This document shows, piece after piece, positions 22,586 to 33,835 of a stretch of 64,000 bases of DNA. The DNA comes from Dipteris shenzhenensis (taxonomy: Eukaryota > Polypodiophyta > Polypodiopsida > Gleicheniales), in assembly GCA_047967505.1 (NCBI GenBank), contig CM106541.1, one strand, 5' to 3'. The stretch's first letter is position 1, and every line of letters begins with the position of its first letter. The translations under genes and the position numbers were made by a program. The notes below the pieces were generated by a model. That model was not told the origin of the DNA, did not search any database, and saw only the letters and a list, made by a program, of their open reading frames with translations.

Positions 22586-23755
22586 TTAATCTTGGAAGAG
22601 AGAAGTTGCAAGAACTCCAAGTTCTGATCGTAGCACTGTGAAGCATGCCTCACTGAGTCCTTTAGTGAGAATATCTGCAATCATCTGAAAAGTGGGACAA
22701 TGTTCAATCATTATCATCCCTTTCTTCACTTCATGTCTGACGTAATGGTAATGAATAGCAATATGTTTGGATTTGTTATGCTGAACATAGTCTTTAGCCA
22801 GACTTATGGCAGTTTGATTATCACATCTGAGAGGAGTACTAGATGATGGATGACCACCAATATTTGCAAGCAATTGTCGCAGCCAAACCAATTCTCGAGC
22901 TGCTAGAGAAGCTGCTACATACTGATCAGATTCTGTGGTAGAAACAACAACACAATGTTGCTTCTTATTTGCCCAAGAGACCAAGCAACCATTGATAAAG
23001 AAGTAATTACCGCTTGTAGACCGCATAGAGAAGTGAGAGCTTGCCCAATCTGCATCTGTATATCCCAAAAGATCAAGAGACATCACAGAAGATGATTTTG
23101 TATGACATCAATAAACTAATCCAAAATCAAAATTGCCTTTCAAATACTTTAGAACACATTTTGCTACAGACCAATGTTGCATTGAGGGAGCAGCCAGATA
23201 TTGACCTAGAAAATTGGCAGTAAAAAGAATATCTAGTCGAGTGTTCAAACCGACAAACTGTAGGCAACCAACAAGATTGGCATAAGGTTGATGTGAAACC
23301 TCAACATCATGAGTCAATCGAGTATTTTTGACAGAGCTCACAAGACAAGAAGTGGTCACAGAGTGAGCATTCATCAAGCCAAACTTTTGAACTGCATCTT
23401 GAATGAATTTTGTTTGTTGAAGTAGCAGAATTCCCTTATGATGAAATCGCTGAACTTGAATACCAAGACATGAATGAATGTCACCAAGATCAACCATATC
23501 AAATGTTGAGGATAATATTTTCTTGACATGTTGCAAGAAATCGAGATTGTTGGAAACAAGTATGGTGTCATCCACATAAAGAGCAAGAATGACAAAAAGA
23601 GCACCATCATGTTTGGCATATAAGTTGGTGTCAGAGAAACAAGAGTTGAAACCTTGAGATGTTAGAAATTGATTAATTTTCATGTACCAAGAATGGGAAG
23701 CTTATTTTAGACCATAAAGAGCACGATGAAGGAGACAAACAAGATGGTCCTGATC
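22586..23755 (-). pseudogene. Copia-1 pol remnant: RT C-terminal half and RNase H
   Basis: On the minus strand from 23755: the LHRALYGLK block of copia RT (followed by a stop where Gln is usual), then MKINQFLTSQ...NLYAKHDG, VDDTILVSNN with the active-site aspartates, and the RT tail to 23108. RNase H follows at 23086-22586 with DLLGYTDADWA, STTESDQYVA, LRCDNQTAISLAKD and HIAIHYHYVRHEV. A stop separates RT from RNase H and another lies in LYGLK. Gag, protease, integrase and the RT N-terminus are absent. The element is cut immediately upstream, at 23768, by the end of element B. Confidence 0.8.
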
Positions 23756-23794
23756 GGGAAGTATAAACACAACAAGACAAAGTATCCACAGACG

Positions 23795-24080
23795 CGTTTA
23801 CTGAACTAAAAAAAACTTACAGGTGCATCTATTTGCACATCTATTTTTGTGTCTAGAGACCCGCATCTAACAGCACGTCTATATAGCAGACAGACGCACG
23901 TATAGACGCGCATCTAGATGCGTAAATAGACGCTCTGCTAAAAAATTTAAAAGACAGACAGACGCATCGTTAAACGCGTGTATAGATGCATTTATAAATG
24001 GTCTTATAGACACGTTTATAGACGCACAAATAGACGCTTCTCGAACAGATAGACGCATATATAGATGCATTTATAGACGC
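23795..24080. repeat. Subterminal GACGC/GCGTCTA repeats (left end of B)
   Basis: About fifteen occurrences of GACGC, GCATCTA, GCGTCTA and TAGACGC-like words in both orientations lie just inside the terminus, for example near 23795, 23880, 23907, 23960 and 24030. The adjoining 24081-24415 is an AT-rich spacer without a gene. Confidence 0.65.
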
Positions 24081-24419
24081 ACTGATAGATGTGCTACATA
24101 ATTTATTTTTTTTAATTTACAGAATGTTGTGTATGTTGTGTATGCTATGTAGTTACAAGAATCCCATTTCCACATTATGTAATTCAATTCTTACAGCCAA
24201 CCGCATTTTAATTACAATTCCAAATAAAACATTACTACTCCAAAACACAATAAAATTGAAAGCTCAAAAAGTGCTTGTATGTACATATAGCACGAATCTA
24301 AGCCATGTCATGTGGCTTCAAGTACAAAAAATAAGAGGACTGTATATACAAGAGGCACGAAGCCAAGCTAGTGGCTTTAACTACAAAAAAGAGTAGCTAG
24401 CACTACTTCTACGACTAAT

Positions 24420-26510
24420 CTATGTTCTCCACATCCTCGCTCCCTTCCACGCTCCCTTCTGCGCTCTCTTCTGTGCTCCCTTCTCTGCCTCCTTCCTCGT
24501 CTTCTTCCTCGTCTTCTTGTGCAGGGACCTATAAACAAGGGACAACATATATCAATGTATGAAAAATGAAATCTTTACTTATAATATAAACATTATTTAA
24601 TTACTTTTAAATACCTCGGGGGCCGCTCCAGTAGCCCGGATATACTGCTCCTCAGTAATCAACCCGCCATGATAGAAGTGCTTCCATGTATCTCCTCTAT
24701 GATGGTGGTGGTGGTAGGCTGTCTCGACAAGAGTAGGGTATCTGCCCACGATATCAAGCTGCAAGACGACACAATTTGTGGAGGGGTTAGTACAAAGAAA
24801 GGACCTCCTAATAAACTACATAAGCAATATAATTTGAGATCGATACTTACAAATTAGGCCTCCCATGATTCAACACCCCCTGCTCCAAAATGCACGCTTC
24901 CATATTGCTCTATCTGGATCCTTCGTGCCTCCACGTGTTGCACACTGGGGTCCTCCCTCACTGACTTCATTGCTTTCTTCCACTCACGCTTGTGAGCAGT
25001 GTGGGGTGGGCCCCTTGGTGGTTGACCTCCCTCGAGCTTGGCAAGCTCTGCTAGTGCCTGCCTCTTAAGCGAAGATCTTTTATTGCCAAGTATCGTAACA
25101 ATCTTTGACTTGGCCCATTTATCTGTGAACTGACGATTGGGGGGGTTAGGATACCTAGAGCGAACAGCAGCGAGGGTCTCATCAGCCAACCTCTTTGGCT
25201 GGTCTTTGTAGTAGATAAAGCAATCTTTGTAATTGTTAGCAATTACAGAGTGCATGAAGGCCATGATGTCCTTTCCCCCTGCATCCATCAAGATGCCTCC
25301 TGTCTGAGTGATGTCATAGAAGATCGTACCATCACCTGGAGGCATGTCTAAATCATGTGAATCATCATCGTCCCCACCACCATCCCTCCCAAAGCATTGT
25401 GCCATGCATCCTCCACCGCTCTCCCTACTACTACGCCTGCTACCGTGTGGTGTCGAGCTAGTACGCTGGCCACTCGTAGCTGGAGACTGTACGGGACTAC
25501 CTGGACCACTCGTAGCTAGAGAACTAAGTCTCGACTGCATAGGATTATGCCAACGGCTCTGCGAGACAGAAGGACCTCTTGACAGCATGGGGGAAGGGGC
25601 GTAAGATGGCATGGCGGAAGGGGCATAAGACGGCATGGGGGAAGGGGCATAAGACAGCATGGGAGAAGGGCCTCGGCTGTGTAGCCGGCTGGGCTGTGCT
25701 AACTCCGCTGGGGTAATCTCAGCTGGTGTGGGGTGGTTTGGAGTCTGTAGTGCCGACTCCTAGGGGGTGTTTAGAGTACCCGTCATATACCTGTATAACT
25801 CCGCAGGACTAGGAGGGTGCCCTAAAAGGTTATATAAGTCCCTAAAAATAGACTCCCGGAGATCAGGTGAGCCCGAAGAGCTTCCTGGCCACATGATGAA
25901 CTAGAAAAAAGAAAAAAAGACGATTATTGATGAGCTAAGAAGAAAGGGGAAGGGAAGAAAAGATTACTGTCGAAAAAAATTACTGTAGGAGCACGTCTAT
26001 AGATGCGCCTGAGAAGCGCATCTATTTTCGCGTATAACAATGCGTCTATAGACGCGACTGTCTATGTCTGCAAATAGGCTAGATGCGCGTCTAGATGTGC
26101 CTGTAGACGCGGTTATAGATGCGCTCTGAGACGCATCTATAGACGCACTCCGACAGATGATGGGTACGAAAAGGACATGCACCCGACACAAAAACGTAAC
26201 ACTGATACCAAAATCATGCATTTCTTGGATACGACAAAGGACAAATTTAAAGAGAGCAACTTCCAAAAAAGATCAACTGTAAAAAGAATTACCTTGGATA
26301 GAGGTATGGAAGCTTCGTCTCCCTTTTCAAAGTTGCTTCTCTTCCTTGTTTACCCTCTTCTCCTTTAAGCTTAGAAGTAAGTGTGGGTGCCTTCCTCTTA
26401 AGCGTCAAAACTGTGGATCTGCTAATAGCAAAGCAAGCAAGCCGCGCGAAGTATAAGTAATGTGAAGAAAAGCAAAGCGAGTGTGCTAAAAGCAGATTTA
26501 AAAACTGCAT
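24420..26510 (-). pseudogene. Element B TNPA-like protein (two premature stops)
   Basis: Order on the minus strand: first exon about 26510-26295 (LKRKAPTLTSKL once, ends at a GGTAAT donor), intron with motif cluster, main exon 25894-24852 starting MWPGSSSGSPDL, then SYAPSPMP repeats, RSSRESGGGC, GTIFYDITQTGGILMDAGG, NNYKDCFIYYKDQPKRLADE, NRQFTDKWAKSK and a basic/acidic helix region, followed by exons near 24770-24620 (with a His run of five, TEEQYIRATGAAPEV) and 24530-24420 (acidic tail). Only two stops break it: TAG at 25760-25762 (codon 45, CAA in A) and TAA at 24854-24856 (CAA in A). It is otherwise the better-preserved TNPA copy. Confidence 0.65.
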
Positions 26511-26713
26511 CTATAAGCGCATCTAATAGCGTGTCTATACATGCATCTAAATATGCGTGTAATTGCGCGTCTAGATACACAGAGCAGACGTGGTTTTAGA
26601 TGCGCTTGTAGACGCGCACCACAAAACAGACAGACGCGGGTTTAGACGTGCCATAGAGTTTAAAATTAAATATTTGAAGAAAAGCAAATTTTTTTGGGTT
26701 GTTTGTTTGTAGG
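26511..26713. promoter_or_regulatory. Divergent TNPA/TNP2 promoter region (element B)
   Basis: The interval between the TNPA first exon and the TNP2 ATG at 26714 carries GCGCATCTAATAGCGTGTCT, GCGCGTCTAGATAC, GTAGACGCGC and related words at about 26510-26650, matching the equivalent region of A. Conservation of this arrangement in both elements supports a shared cis-acting role. Confidence 0.5.
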
Positions 26714-28475
26714 ATGTCTTCATCTTCAACAAGTAGCTCCAGTGAGGATGAATCCCTCCATATCCACCATCGCGAAATGTGGTTGGAGCAAAAAATCAAA
26801 TGTATGTGTGATCGATGTCGAGGAAACATGTATCATGCACGCAGGATTACACTCAATCACATCTCAAGGTATGGAGAATGGGATGCGACCGTGAACATGG
26901 TAAGTGTTAAAGAGTTAAGGTTGATTGAGATACCTACGGGTGTTCATATATTTGAGTTATGATCTCGTTTTAATTTGATACAAGATGCAGTGTCACATGT
27001 TGCCCTATGCTCACCGTGAGGAGGCGAAGCATTGGCGATATGAGGTGGGATCTTCAGGAGGGACCGTTATGGATGCATGGAGTGATGGTGATAGTAGCCC
27101 TCCGCCATTACCTCATGAAGCCATGGAGGAGGAGGTGTTTGATGATATGGTGCGAGATTTATATGTCCATCAAGGGAGGGATGATAGCATGGAGCACGAT
27201 GATCTTTTTACTGCAGCATCGACTCCGCTGTTTGAGGGGTGCACATTCTCTGTTCTACGTGCCTCCCTTGAGTTACTAAACTTGCAAACCATCTATGGAT
27301 GGAGCAATGCAAGTTTGAATGCATTACTCAAGTAAGCTTTAAAGTCTATTTTGCAAACATGGTGAATTATGCTAGTGGGTCAATTACTAGAATGCTTTTC
27401 CTCATTTATGGTCTTCACGTGTAGGCTATTGTGTAAAATGCTTCCAAGGGAGAATAAATTACCGACCTCAAGAGATATGGCAAGGCAACATGTGACCTCT
27501 CTTGGAGGATTAGATTACAAGCGCATCCATGCATGCGTCAACGATTGCGTTTTGCTTCGTGGACTACATAAGGATGCAAGAGAGTGCCCTATTTGTGGAG
27601 AGGCAAGATATAGAGTAGATCTTAAAACTTTGGACGTGCCTCGTAAGGTTCTGCAACATTTTCCCATAATCCCTCGCATCCAACATATGTTCAAGTGCAA
27701 ATCCATTGCAGAGCTCATGTCATGGCATTCCTCCCATCGATCAACCGATGGGAAGTGGAGAAGTCTCGCAGACTCTCCTACATGGAAGCATATTGAAGAC
27801 ACATGGCCAAGCTTCAAGGAAGAACCTAGGAGCTTGAGACTTGGATTGGGTATGGATGGTGCGAACCCATTTGGTCTCAAAAGCACCTCTTACAGTGTAT
27901 GGCCAGTGATATTGGTGAATTATAATCTTCCACCCTCTATGGCTATTAAGAAAGGACATGTTATGCTGTCCCTTCTAATTCCAGGGAAACATAACGTCAA
28001 AAATCCTGATGTTTATTTGGACCCTTTGATTGACGAGCTAGAGATACTTTGGAGAGGTATCGAGGTGCATGATGTGAGTAGGCCTCCCTCGTCACGAGAC
28101 TTCAACTGCAAAGCAGTCTTGATGTTGATGAGGCATGACTTCCCAGGCTATGGCGAGTGTTCAGGTAAGCATTGCACTTCTAATTATGAATAGGCAAAGG
28201 ATGTGGCACCCTAAACCCACCTTCAACTCTTAATTGTGTCTATTGTTCACTACATCGGGTTACCATGCATGTCCTGTTTGTGGTCCTTCGCTAGTTTTCT
28301 CACGGGTAGACACATTAAATAAGGTCATCTATGAGAATCACCATCGATTTCTCCCACCTGATCATCCTAGATATGTTGCCCCTTGGAATGAAGTCCTCCC
28401 ACAATCACTCACTGTGGGAGATTGGATGAGAATTTGGGACGGTTCCATGACTCCTCCACCACTTGGCATGAGTTA
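26714..28475 (+). pseudogene. tnp2-like: Element B TNP2-like transposase, N-terminal and catalytic part
   Basis: Exon 1, 26714-26899, ends at a GTAAGT donor and encodes the Ser-rich start and CMCDRCRGN motif. Exon 2, about 26985-27331, is acidic and carries 8 nt more than A near 27286, so its frame is uncertain. Exon 3, 27425-28164, is fully open: KMLPRENKLPTSRDMARQHV, DYKRIHACVNDCVLLRGLHK, CPICGEARY, then GLGMDGANPFGLKSTSY, LSLLIPGKHNVKNPDVYLDP, LIDELEILWRGIEVHDVSR. These are the Transposase_21 hallmarks. Exon 4 (YHACPVCGPS to TPPPLGMS) survives, but the AG acceptor seen in A is deleted in B. The gene is cut at 28508 before DUF4218. Confidence 0.75.
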
Positions 28476-28508
28476 ATAAGGGTTTGTAACTATTGTGTGC
28501 TATATTGG

Positions 28509-28793
28509 CGATTGGTCGTACTGCTCCCTCAAGCGCATTGACCACCCCTATTGGCATGCGGATCTTGTGTCTATCCCATTGCACTTACATTGTATTGAGG
28601 GACCAATTCTACTTCACCTTTGCCTGCCATAATCAAGGTCATCCCAAAAGGAAGATGTACTCCGGCCGAGGCACCTCCATACTAATCATGATGAAGGAAA
28701 CTATAAAGTTGATTTCTATGGTCTCGTAGCATGCCCTAAGGACATAGTCTCTGTTGATCGGCCATTTGGAAAAAAAATGTCATGGGATCCCAT
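28509..28793. other. Unassigned sequence at the broken edge of element B
   Basis: The plus strand stays open for some distance (a frame reading GNYKVDFYGLVACPKD), but no domain is recognised. It probably belongs to the gypsy debris that follows. Confidence 0.3.
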
Positions 28794-29520
28794 TCATTCC
28801 GGACCAATTAGTTTCATGGGCGGCAAGGTGATGATGTTAACCCGAGATCCACCACCGACTAGTACATGTGAAAAACGTCCATTTATGCTCACAGAGATAA
28901 CTGGTATCTGCATGTTAGTGAGAGGTATGGCTATAATTGGCACTGATGCAGCATGAAAGACATCCACCTCCAGTACCGGTGAGACTCCGATCAGCATCTG
29001 CATGAGTCTCTTATGATACCCAACCAACAAAACGGTGGTTGTACTATCTTCTCTTATAGGTCTATCATTATAGGCAAATTTTAGTCATGGCAACCACTCG
29101 TTCAATACACTGTTGTTAATGAAATCTATGTCTCTATCTAAAATTATGGATTTTAGTAATCATGCAAACAAAACAGGTTACTTATAAACTCACAATGAAG
29201 CTTGCTAGCAAGCCTTTTTCTTTGTCGTCTATTAAATTTTCATAAGCTTATTAGAACTTTCTGCCTGTCCATTAGCTTGAGGATAATATGTTGTGGATTT
29301 TTTGTGCAACATCATCTACATCCTTGTCATCTTTGTAATTTGTTTTGTTGATGAAGTGGGTACCTCTGTATGATACTATTTCAATAGGTACTCCAAATCT
29401 AGTCACAATATTGTGCTAAAGAAAGTGTGCCATAGTTTTGGCTTTGCATGTCTTAAGGGCTACAGTCTCAACCCACTTTGTGCAATAATTAGTTGCACCC
29501 AAAATATATTGAAGACCATA
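28794..29520 (-). pseudogene. Ty3/gypsy debris: integrase core, integrase C-terminus and protease-like piece
   Basis: Across frames on the minus strand from 29520: LKTCKAKTMA, NIVTRFGVPIEIVS, RGTHFINK and STTYYPQANGQAES, the standard order of the gypsy integrase core, then about 29100-28930 with LKFAYNDR and LIGVSPVLEVDVF, resembling the segment after the core. It runs directly into 28920-28794 (ISVSINGRFSHVLVGGGSRV), which resembles an aspartic protease active-site region with GGG in place of the usual D-S/T-G. Protease after integrase is not the native order, so at least one rearrangement has occurred. All frames are broken. Confidence 0.5.
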
Positions 29521-29530
29521 TTAGATAATT

Positions 29531-30446
29531 TGGAAAAAAAGTAATTCCCTAAATGACAGTTTTGGAAGAAATTGTAACCTTTTTCCATGAAAAAACAGGA
29601 GAAATATGTGAAAATAGACTAGATTTCCATTCATGAAGTATGAAATATCAACTACATTCTCAAATAATAAATAGAATATCATTGTCTAAACTACGTTATC
29701 ATCAACAAAATAATAAACTTCAAAACCCATTTGAGTGAGATTCATCTCGTGAGCCATAGTGGTGTTCAAAAACACCTTCATAATAGCTCTTTGGAATTTC
29801 CATTGATATTGAGACTCGCTTTGTTGTGAACATTCGGGAAAAATACAATTCCTAGATTGGCAATTTTGGAAGAAATTCTAGCCTTTCTCCATGAAAAAAT
29901 AGGAGAAATATGTGAAAATAGACTAGATTGCCATTCATGAAGTATGAAATATCAACTACATTCTCAAATAATAAATACAAAAATAGTGTCTAAACAATGT
30001 TATCATCAACAAAATAATAAACTTTGAAACCCATTTGAGTGAGATTCATCTCATGAGCCAGAGTGGTGTTCAAAAACACATTCATAATAGCTCTTTGGAA
30101 TTTCCATTGATATTGAGACTCGCTTTGTTGTGAGCATTTGAGAAAAACACAATTCCTAGACTGGTAGTTTTGGAAGAAATTCCAGCCTTTCTCCATGAAA
30201 AAATAGGAGAAATATGTGAAAATAGACTAGATTGCCATTCATGAAGTATGAAATATCAACTACATTCTCAAATAATAAATACAAAAATAGTGTCTAAACA
30301 ATGTTATCATCAACAAAATAATAAACTTTGAAACCCATTTGAGTGAGATTCATCTCGTGAGCCATAGTGGTGTTCAAAAACACCTTCATAATAGCTCTCT
30401 AGAATTTCCATTGATATTGAGACTCGCTTCATTGTGAGCATTCTCA
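29531..30446. repeat. Three tandem copies of a ~304-bp repeat
   Basis: The marker GGAGAAATATGTGAAAATAG occurs at about 29599, 29902 and 30208, giving periods of 303 and 306 bp. Units run approximately 29531-29834, 29835-30138 and 30139-30446. Copies 2 and 3 are more alike than copy 1. Minus-strand frames inside each unit share NTT(M/L)AHEMNLTQMGF, so the unit may derive from coding sequence, but no family is recognised. Confidence 0.85.
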
Positions 30447-31053
30447 TTTGAAAATCTCCAAAACACCATTTAAAAAAAAACACCTTTAAAAAAACACAGA
30501 GTGTAATTAATAACCATGAATATTGCAATGACAACATATAGGCTCCTTAACTTAACCAAGTGTTTTGAGAGGAGAATGACTGCAAGATATGTAGTTGATG
30601 TAAAATCAATGGGAAATGACAAGCATTTGATGTAAAATTAGGTAGCAATGAGAACCATTTATTGTGCACTTTCAATATTTAGACTGACTAGCATTATTGT
30701 AAAAGGATAACTTTACATATCATGTTGAGTACTCATTGCGAAGTAAAAAATTACACTTTAGGATGAAAACATAATATCTTGTTGATGCACCATTGAAATC
30801 CTTGAAATAAATCATGATTCCAAATAAACTCTCAATTTATAGCCCCAACGGGAGAATGGCACCAGTGCCAGCTCTCCACAATCCATTGGAAAGAATGGCA
30901 CGAGGGACACTCCTTTAAAATCCATTATGAATGTAGTTATGAACATGTTTACATATTATTCAGACACAACAATTATGCACCAATTTACACATCTAGCAAG
31001 AAAGTAGTAATTCCCATAAGTGATGATTGCATAAAGAATTACAATGTTGTTAT
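30447..31053. other. AT-rich DNA with the first GGCAC dyad
   Basis: No gene is visible. At about 30850-30875 is GGGAGAATGGCACCAGTGCC followed by AGCTCTCC, the most upstream member of the dyad family that fills the next 10 kb. Confidence 0.5.
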
Positions 31054-31645
31054 TCAAAACTCATAGTTTGCAAATAGCTCCTCTCCTGCATGTATATCAT
31101 CTATGGATTCAATAAAAATATGACCATATTTTGCAATATCTATGTTCATCATGGGGTCATACGAAGGTGGAACATTAGGGGAAAATACATAACAAACGTT
31201 TGGCTTTGCATTGGTATTTCTATTGCTGTTAAACCTTGCCACATTGCCATATTGAACATCACCAACAATATGCACCGTATCCTCCATAGGGACAGTAGGG
31301 TCCTCTTGGATGGAGTACTTCTTTAGCCTTGGATGAAGTCTACATAATTCCTTCGAGTCTTTCTAGGAGTACTTGTCACCTCCATAATGGAGAATAGTAG
31401 TCCCTCTCTTGATGAAGTCATGCACAAACAAGCCCAAGCCAGCACCTGTAATGGTTGACTCGTGCACCTCGAAAGCCATATTTTTGATACAAAACACTTC
31501 ATTGATAGGGACAGGTAATTTTAGTGGTCCAAATGGATCTCATTCTGGTATGTACCTACTCAAGCATGATTTGAACATATATCTCTCTACATCACAAAAG
31601 ACAATTCCAATTAGCTACAACAACAGTTATATAGACTTGAGATAA
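31054..31645 (-). pseudogene. SET-like domain, C-terminal exon(s) of an unrecognised gene
   Basis: On the minus strand the frame contains MAFEVHESTITGAGLGLFVH, then IKRGTTILHYGG, later GDVQYGNVARF with N/C residues downstream (NAKPNVCYVF), and finally GHIFIESIDDIHAGEELFAN-Y-EF at the stop. This is the order of a SET methyltransferase domain: the GxG start, the NHSC-like region (here altered to a run of Asn), and the closing AGEEL-YxY segment. The canonical NHSC is degenerate (NSNRNTN), so catalysis is doubtful. Stops at about 31538 (Trp-like TGA) and 31363 break the frame unless they are spliced out. It could be an old host gene or a gene fragment carried by a transposon. Confidence 0.45.
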
Positions 31646-31674
31646 ATTCAAAAAACACTTTAACATCTATACCT

Positions 31675-32435
31675 TCATGGAAAATACGCATTCTGTAGTC
31701 GGTTTATATAGGCCTTAGCAATGTTTTTCTTGATATAGCAACCTTTGTACCCTAGGCCTATAGCCAATTGAGAAACTTGCATAGCATTCATGATAGAGAG
31801 TTGTGGAGCATTCATTAAAAGTCTTATTTGGGATGCATTGAGTTCAGGCACCTGGCCATCACCAACATGGGTTGCCCTAGGGTGTACACCCTTTGGTTCT
31901 GTATTACCACCTATAGCCTTCTCTCTTAGTTGATCTGCAAGAGGAAGATTTCTTGTTTTATATTCCATTATTGACCATGCATGATTTTCCTCCCTCCATT
32001 CATCAATTACTTTCTGGACGAGGTTGAAATCCTTATGCCCTTCCATCACAAGTAATTGTCCATACCAATTTGTCTCGTCATGCTACGCACATCTTTAGCT
32101 TCATTGAGTTGTAGTAAGTAAGGCATCAACTCTCTCAATAGAATATTATCATCCTTGTCTTGCACATCAAACGTTGAAGGAAATATGCAATCTAACACAA
32201 GCCTTGTATGGGGAGTCATCAATAAGGATTGCCCTTCTAGCATCACATCCAAATGCCTTTGAGATTTTCGTAAGGGTTTGAACATTGCCTCAACACCAAC
32301 CTTCTTGGGCCTATTTATCCTCGTCTTACTATAAGTGTAGCATCCTTGTTGAGACCATATAACAAAGAAAGGGAGGCTCTCATTTGCATAAATTTTCAGC
32401 TTTCCTACCATATCAAGTATGTTATGCTTCAATGG
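31675..32435 (-). pseudogene. Upstream exons of the SET-like gene (unknown domain)
   Basis: Two adjoining minus-strand frames: 32432-32046 (LKIYANESLPFFVIWSQQGC ... RHLDVMLEGQSLLM ... RELMPYLLQLNEAKDVR) and 32049-31675 (HKDFNLVQKVIDEWREENHA ... ASQIRLLMNAPQ ... ITRL-like tail INRLQNAYFP). The second ends near an AAG/GTATAG donor, and an acceptor about 110 bp further on precedes the SET-like exon, so the two are plausibly one spliced gene. I recognise no family for this part. A single stop separates the two frames. Confidence 0.35.
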
Positions 32436-32606
32436 CGGCTGACCAGATACCTACATTAAATCTTTGTAGAAGATTTTAAGGAATTCTATGCATCCTGGAT
32501 GAACAACGATATAGCTATTTTTGCCATGCATAATAAAGAGATGTATTGGTGACTTGAATAGGCAACGACTCAATAGCAAGACATTAAAGTCTAATATGAT
32601 TGTTAT

Positions 32607-32954
32607 TCATGGCATATCCAAAGAAATTGTATGTGGATGTAGATCCAAATTCTCCTTGAAGTTGCTGTCTTCTGACTCATCCAAATTGTCAGGTGCTACG
32701 TTTCCATACATGTTTGCAGCAACAATAAGATTATTTAGTCTTGTCCCCAATGTTGAGACAATATTTTCATTGATGTTCTCTTCTAAAAGTATAGTATTAA
32801 TGATATTCCTTGCAATTATCTCCATTTTTGGGGTTATATTTTCTTCTATACCTCTTATATCCATCGCGTCATTGATAGTCCTCGTTTTGGGTGGTATGTT
32901 GTCCTCTACATTTGATGTCTCCATATCCTTCCATGCATCATTGGTCCCTATCAA
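32607..32954 (-). CDS. Possible additional exon, Asn/Glu-rich, unknown
   Basis: A 115-codon minus frame with a coiled, polar composition (MDIRGIEENITPKMEIIARN, LLEENINENIVSTLGTRLNN). It contains an imperfect internal repeat (NVEDNIPPK / GIEENITPK). It lies on the same strand as the SET-like gene and could be an exon or a simple open stretch. Support is weak. Confidence 0.25.
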   Translation of the reverse strand: MIGTNDAWKDMETSNVEDNIPPKTRTINDAMDIRGIEENITPKMEIIARNIINTILLEENINENIVSTLGTRLNNLIVAANMYGNVAPDNLDESEDSNFKENLDLHPHTISLDMP

Positions 32955-33059
32955 AGTTGAGGATAATAGAAATATTTTGATTCTTTAGAGTGTATTCAAC
33001 AATGTTGAAGCACAAAAGCATATTGTTGAAGCACAAAAGCATATGAAACTAATGAAGAA

Positions 33060-33835
33060 CTATAAAGTATGACCATTATCCATTGCCGTCATCACTGGTT
33101 CCATTGTCTTTTTGGGAAATGGTGCTAGTGCCAATCTCTGTAAAGGTCCATTGAGAATGCTACTAGTGCAACCTTTCTCTCTGAACTCATAGAGATAATG
33201 GCACTAGTGCCATTCTTCTCTTGGGGTGGTTCTAGTTCCATTTTACATATAAGGTTATGGAGAATGCCACTAGTGCCTTTCTCTATATCCTCATTGGGAG
33301 GAGAGAATATCACCCGTGCCTTTTCCCCATGTCCCGAAAGAAATGTACAATGCATGATCTGAAAGCATAGATATTGTATTATAGTTTTATTCTCTTTGTT
33401 ATAGTAAAAGCACACAAGTTGACAAAGGAACATAAAATATCCATAACCCCATAGAGTGAATGACACAAGTGCCATTCTCCAAATGATGACATGGAGAATT
33501 TCTATAATCTTATTGGGAGAATGAAACTAGTGCCATTCCCAATGCTCCAATAGATTTTTAGAAAGCACCCAAATCCAAACTTTGGCAGAATAGTTAATAC
33601 TATACAATTTTTAATCTCTGTAATGCTTTCAACTAATATAGATTCAAGAAAGGAGCATAACAGTATTGCCATTTCTACATAACCAAAAAGAGAGGATGAC
33701 ACTAGTGCCATTCTCCATATGATGTCACATAGAATGTCAATAGTACCTCTTATAACCCCACATAGGGAGAATGACACGAGTACCATTCCCCATGTCATTA
33801 TATCACAAAATTTTATCATACCACATGTTTAATCT
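33060..33835. repeat. GGCAC dyad cluster in the putative intron
   Basis: At least eight variants of GAGAATGGCACTAGTGCCAT-TCTC occur here, for example near 33115, 33150, 33195, 33260, 33460, 33515, 33690 and 33770. The copy near 33195 contains ATGGCACTAGTGCCAT, a perfect 16-bp palindrome. Spacing is irregular (about 35-200 bp) and the sequence between copies is mostly unrelated, so this is not a simple tandem repeat. Confidence 0.75.

Larger units (their letters stand above)
23768..28508. mobile_element. Element B: truncated, inverted relative of element A
   Basis: The left end CACAACAAGACAAAG at 23768 corresponds to the right end of A. From here B carries subterminal repeats (23795-24080), a TNPA-like gene on the minus strand (24420-26510), the divergent promoter, and the TNP2-like gene on the plus strand up to about 28508, where similarity to A stops within TATATTGGC and unrelated sequence begins. 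The DUF4218/DUF4216 half and the other terminus are missing, so no target duplication can be checked. B keeps about 570 bp near the left end that A has lost. Confidence 0.82.
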
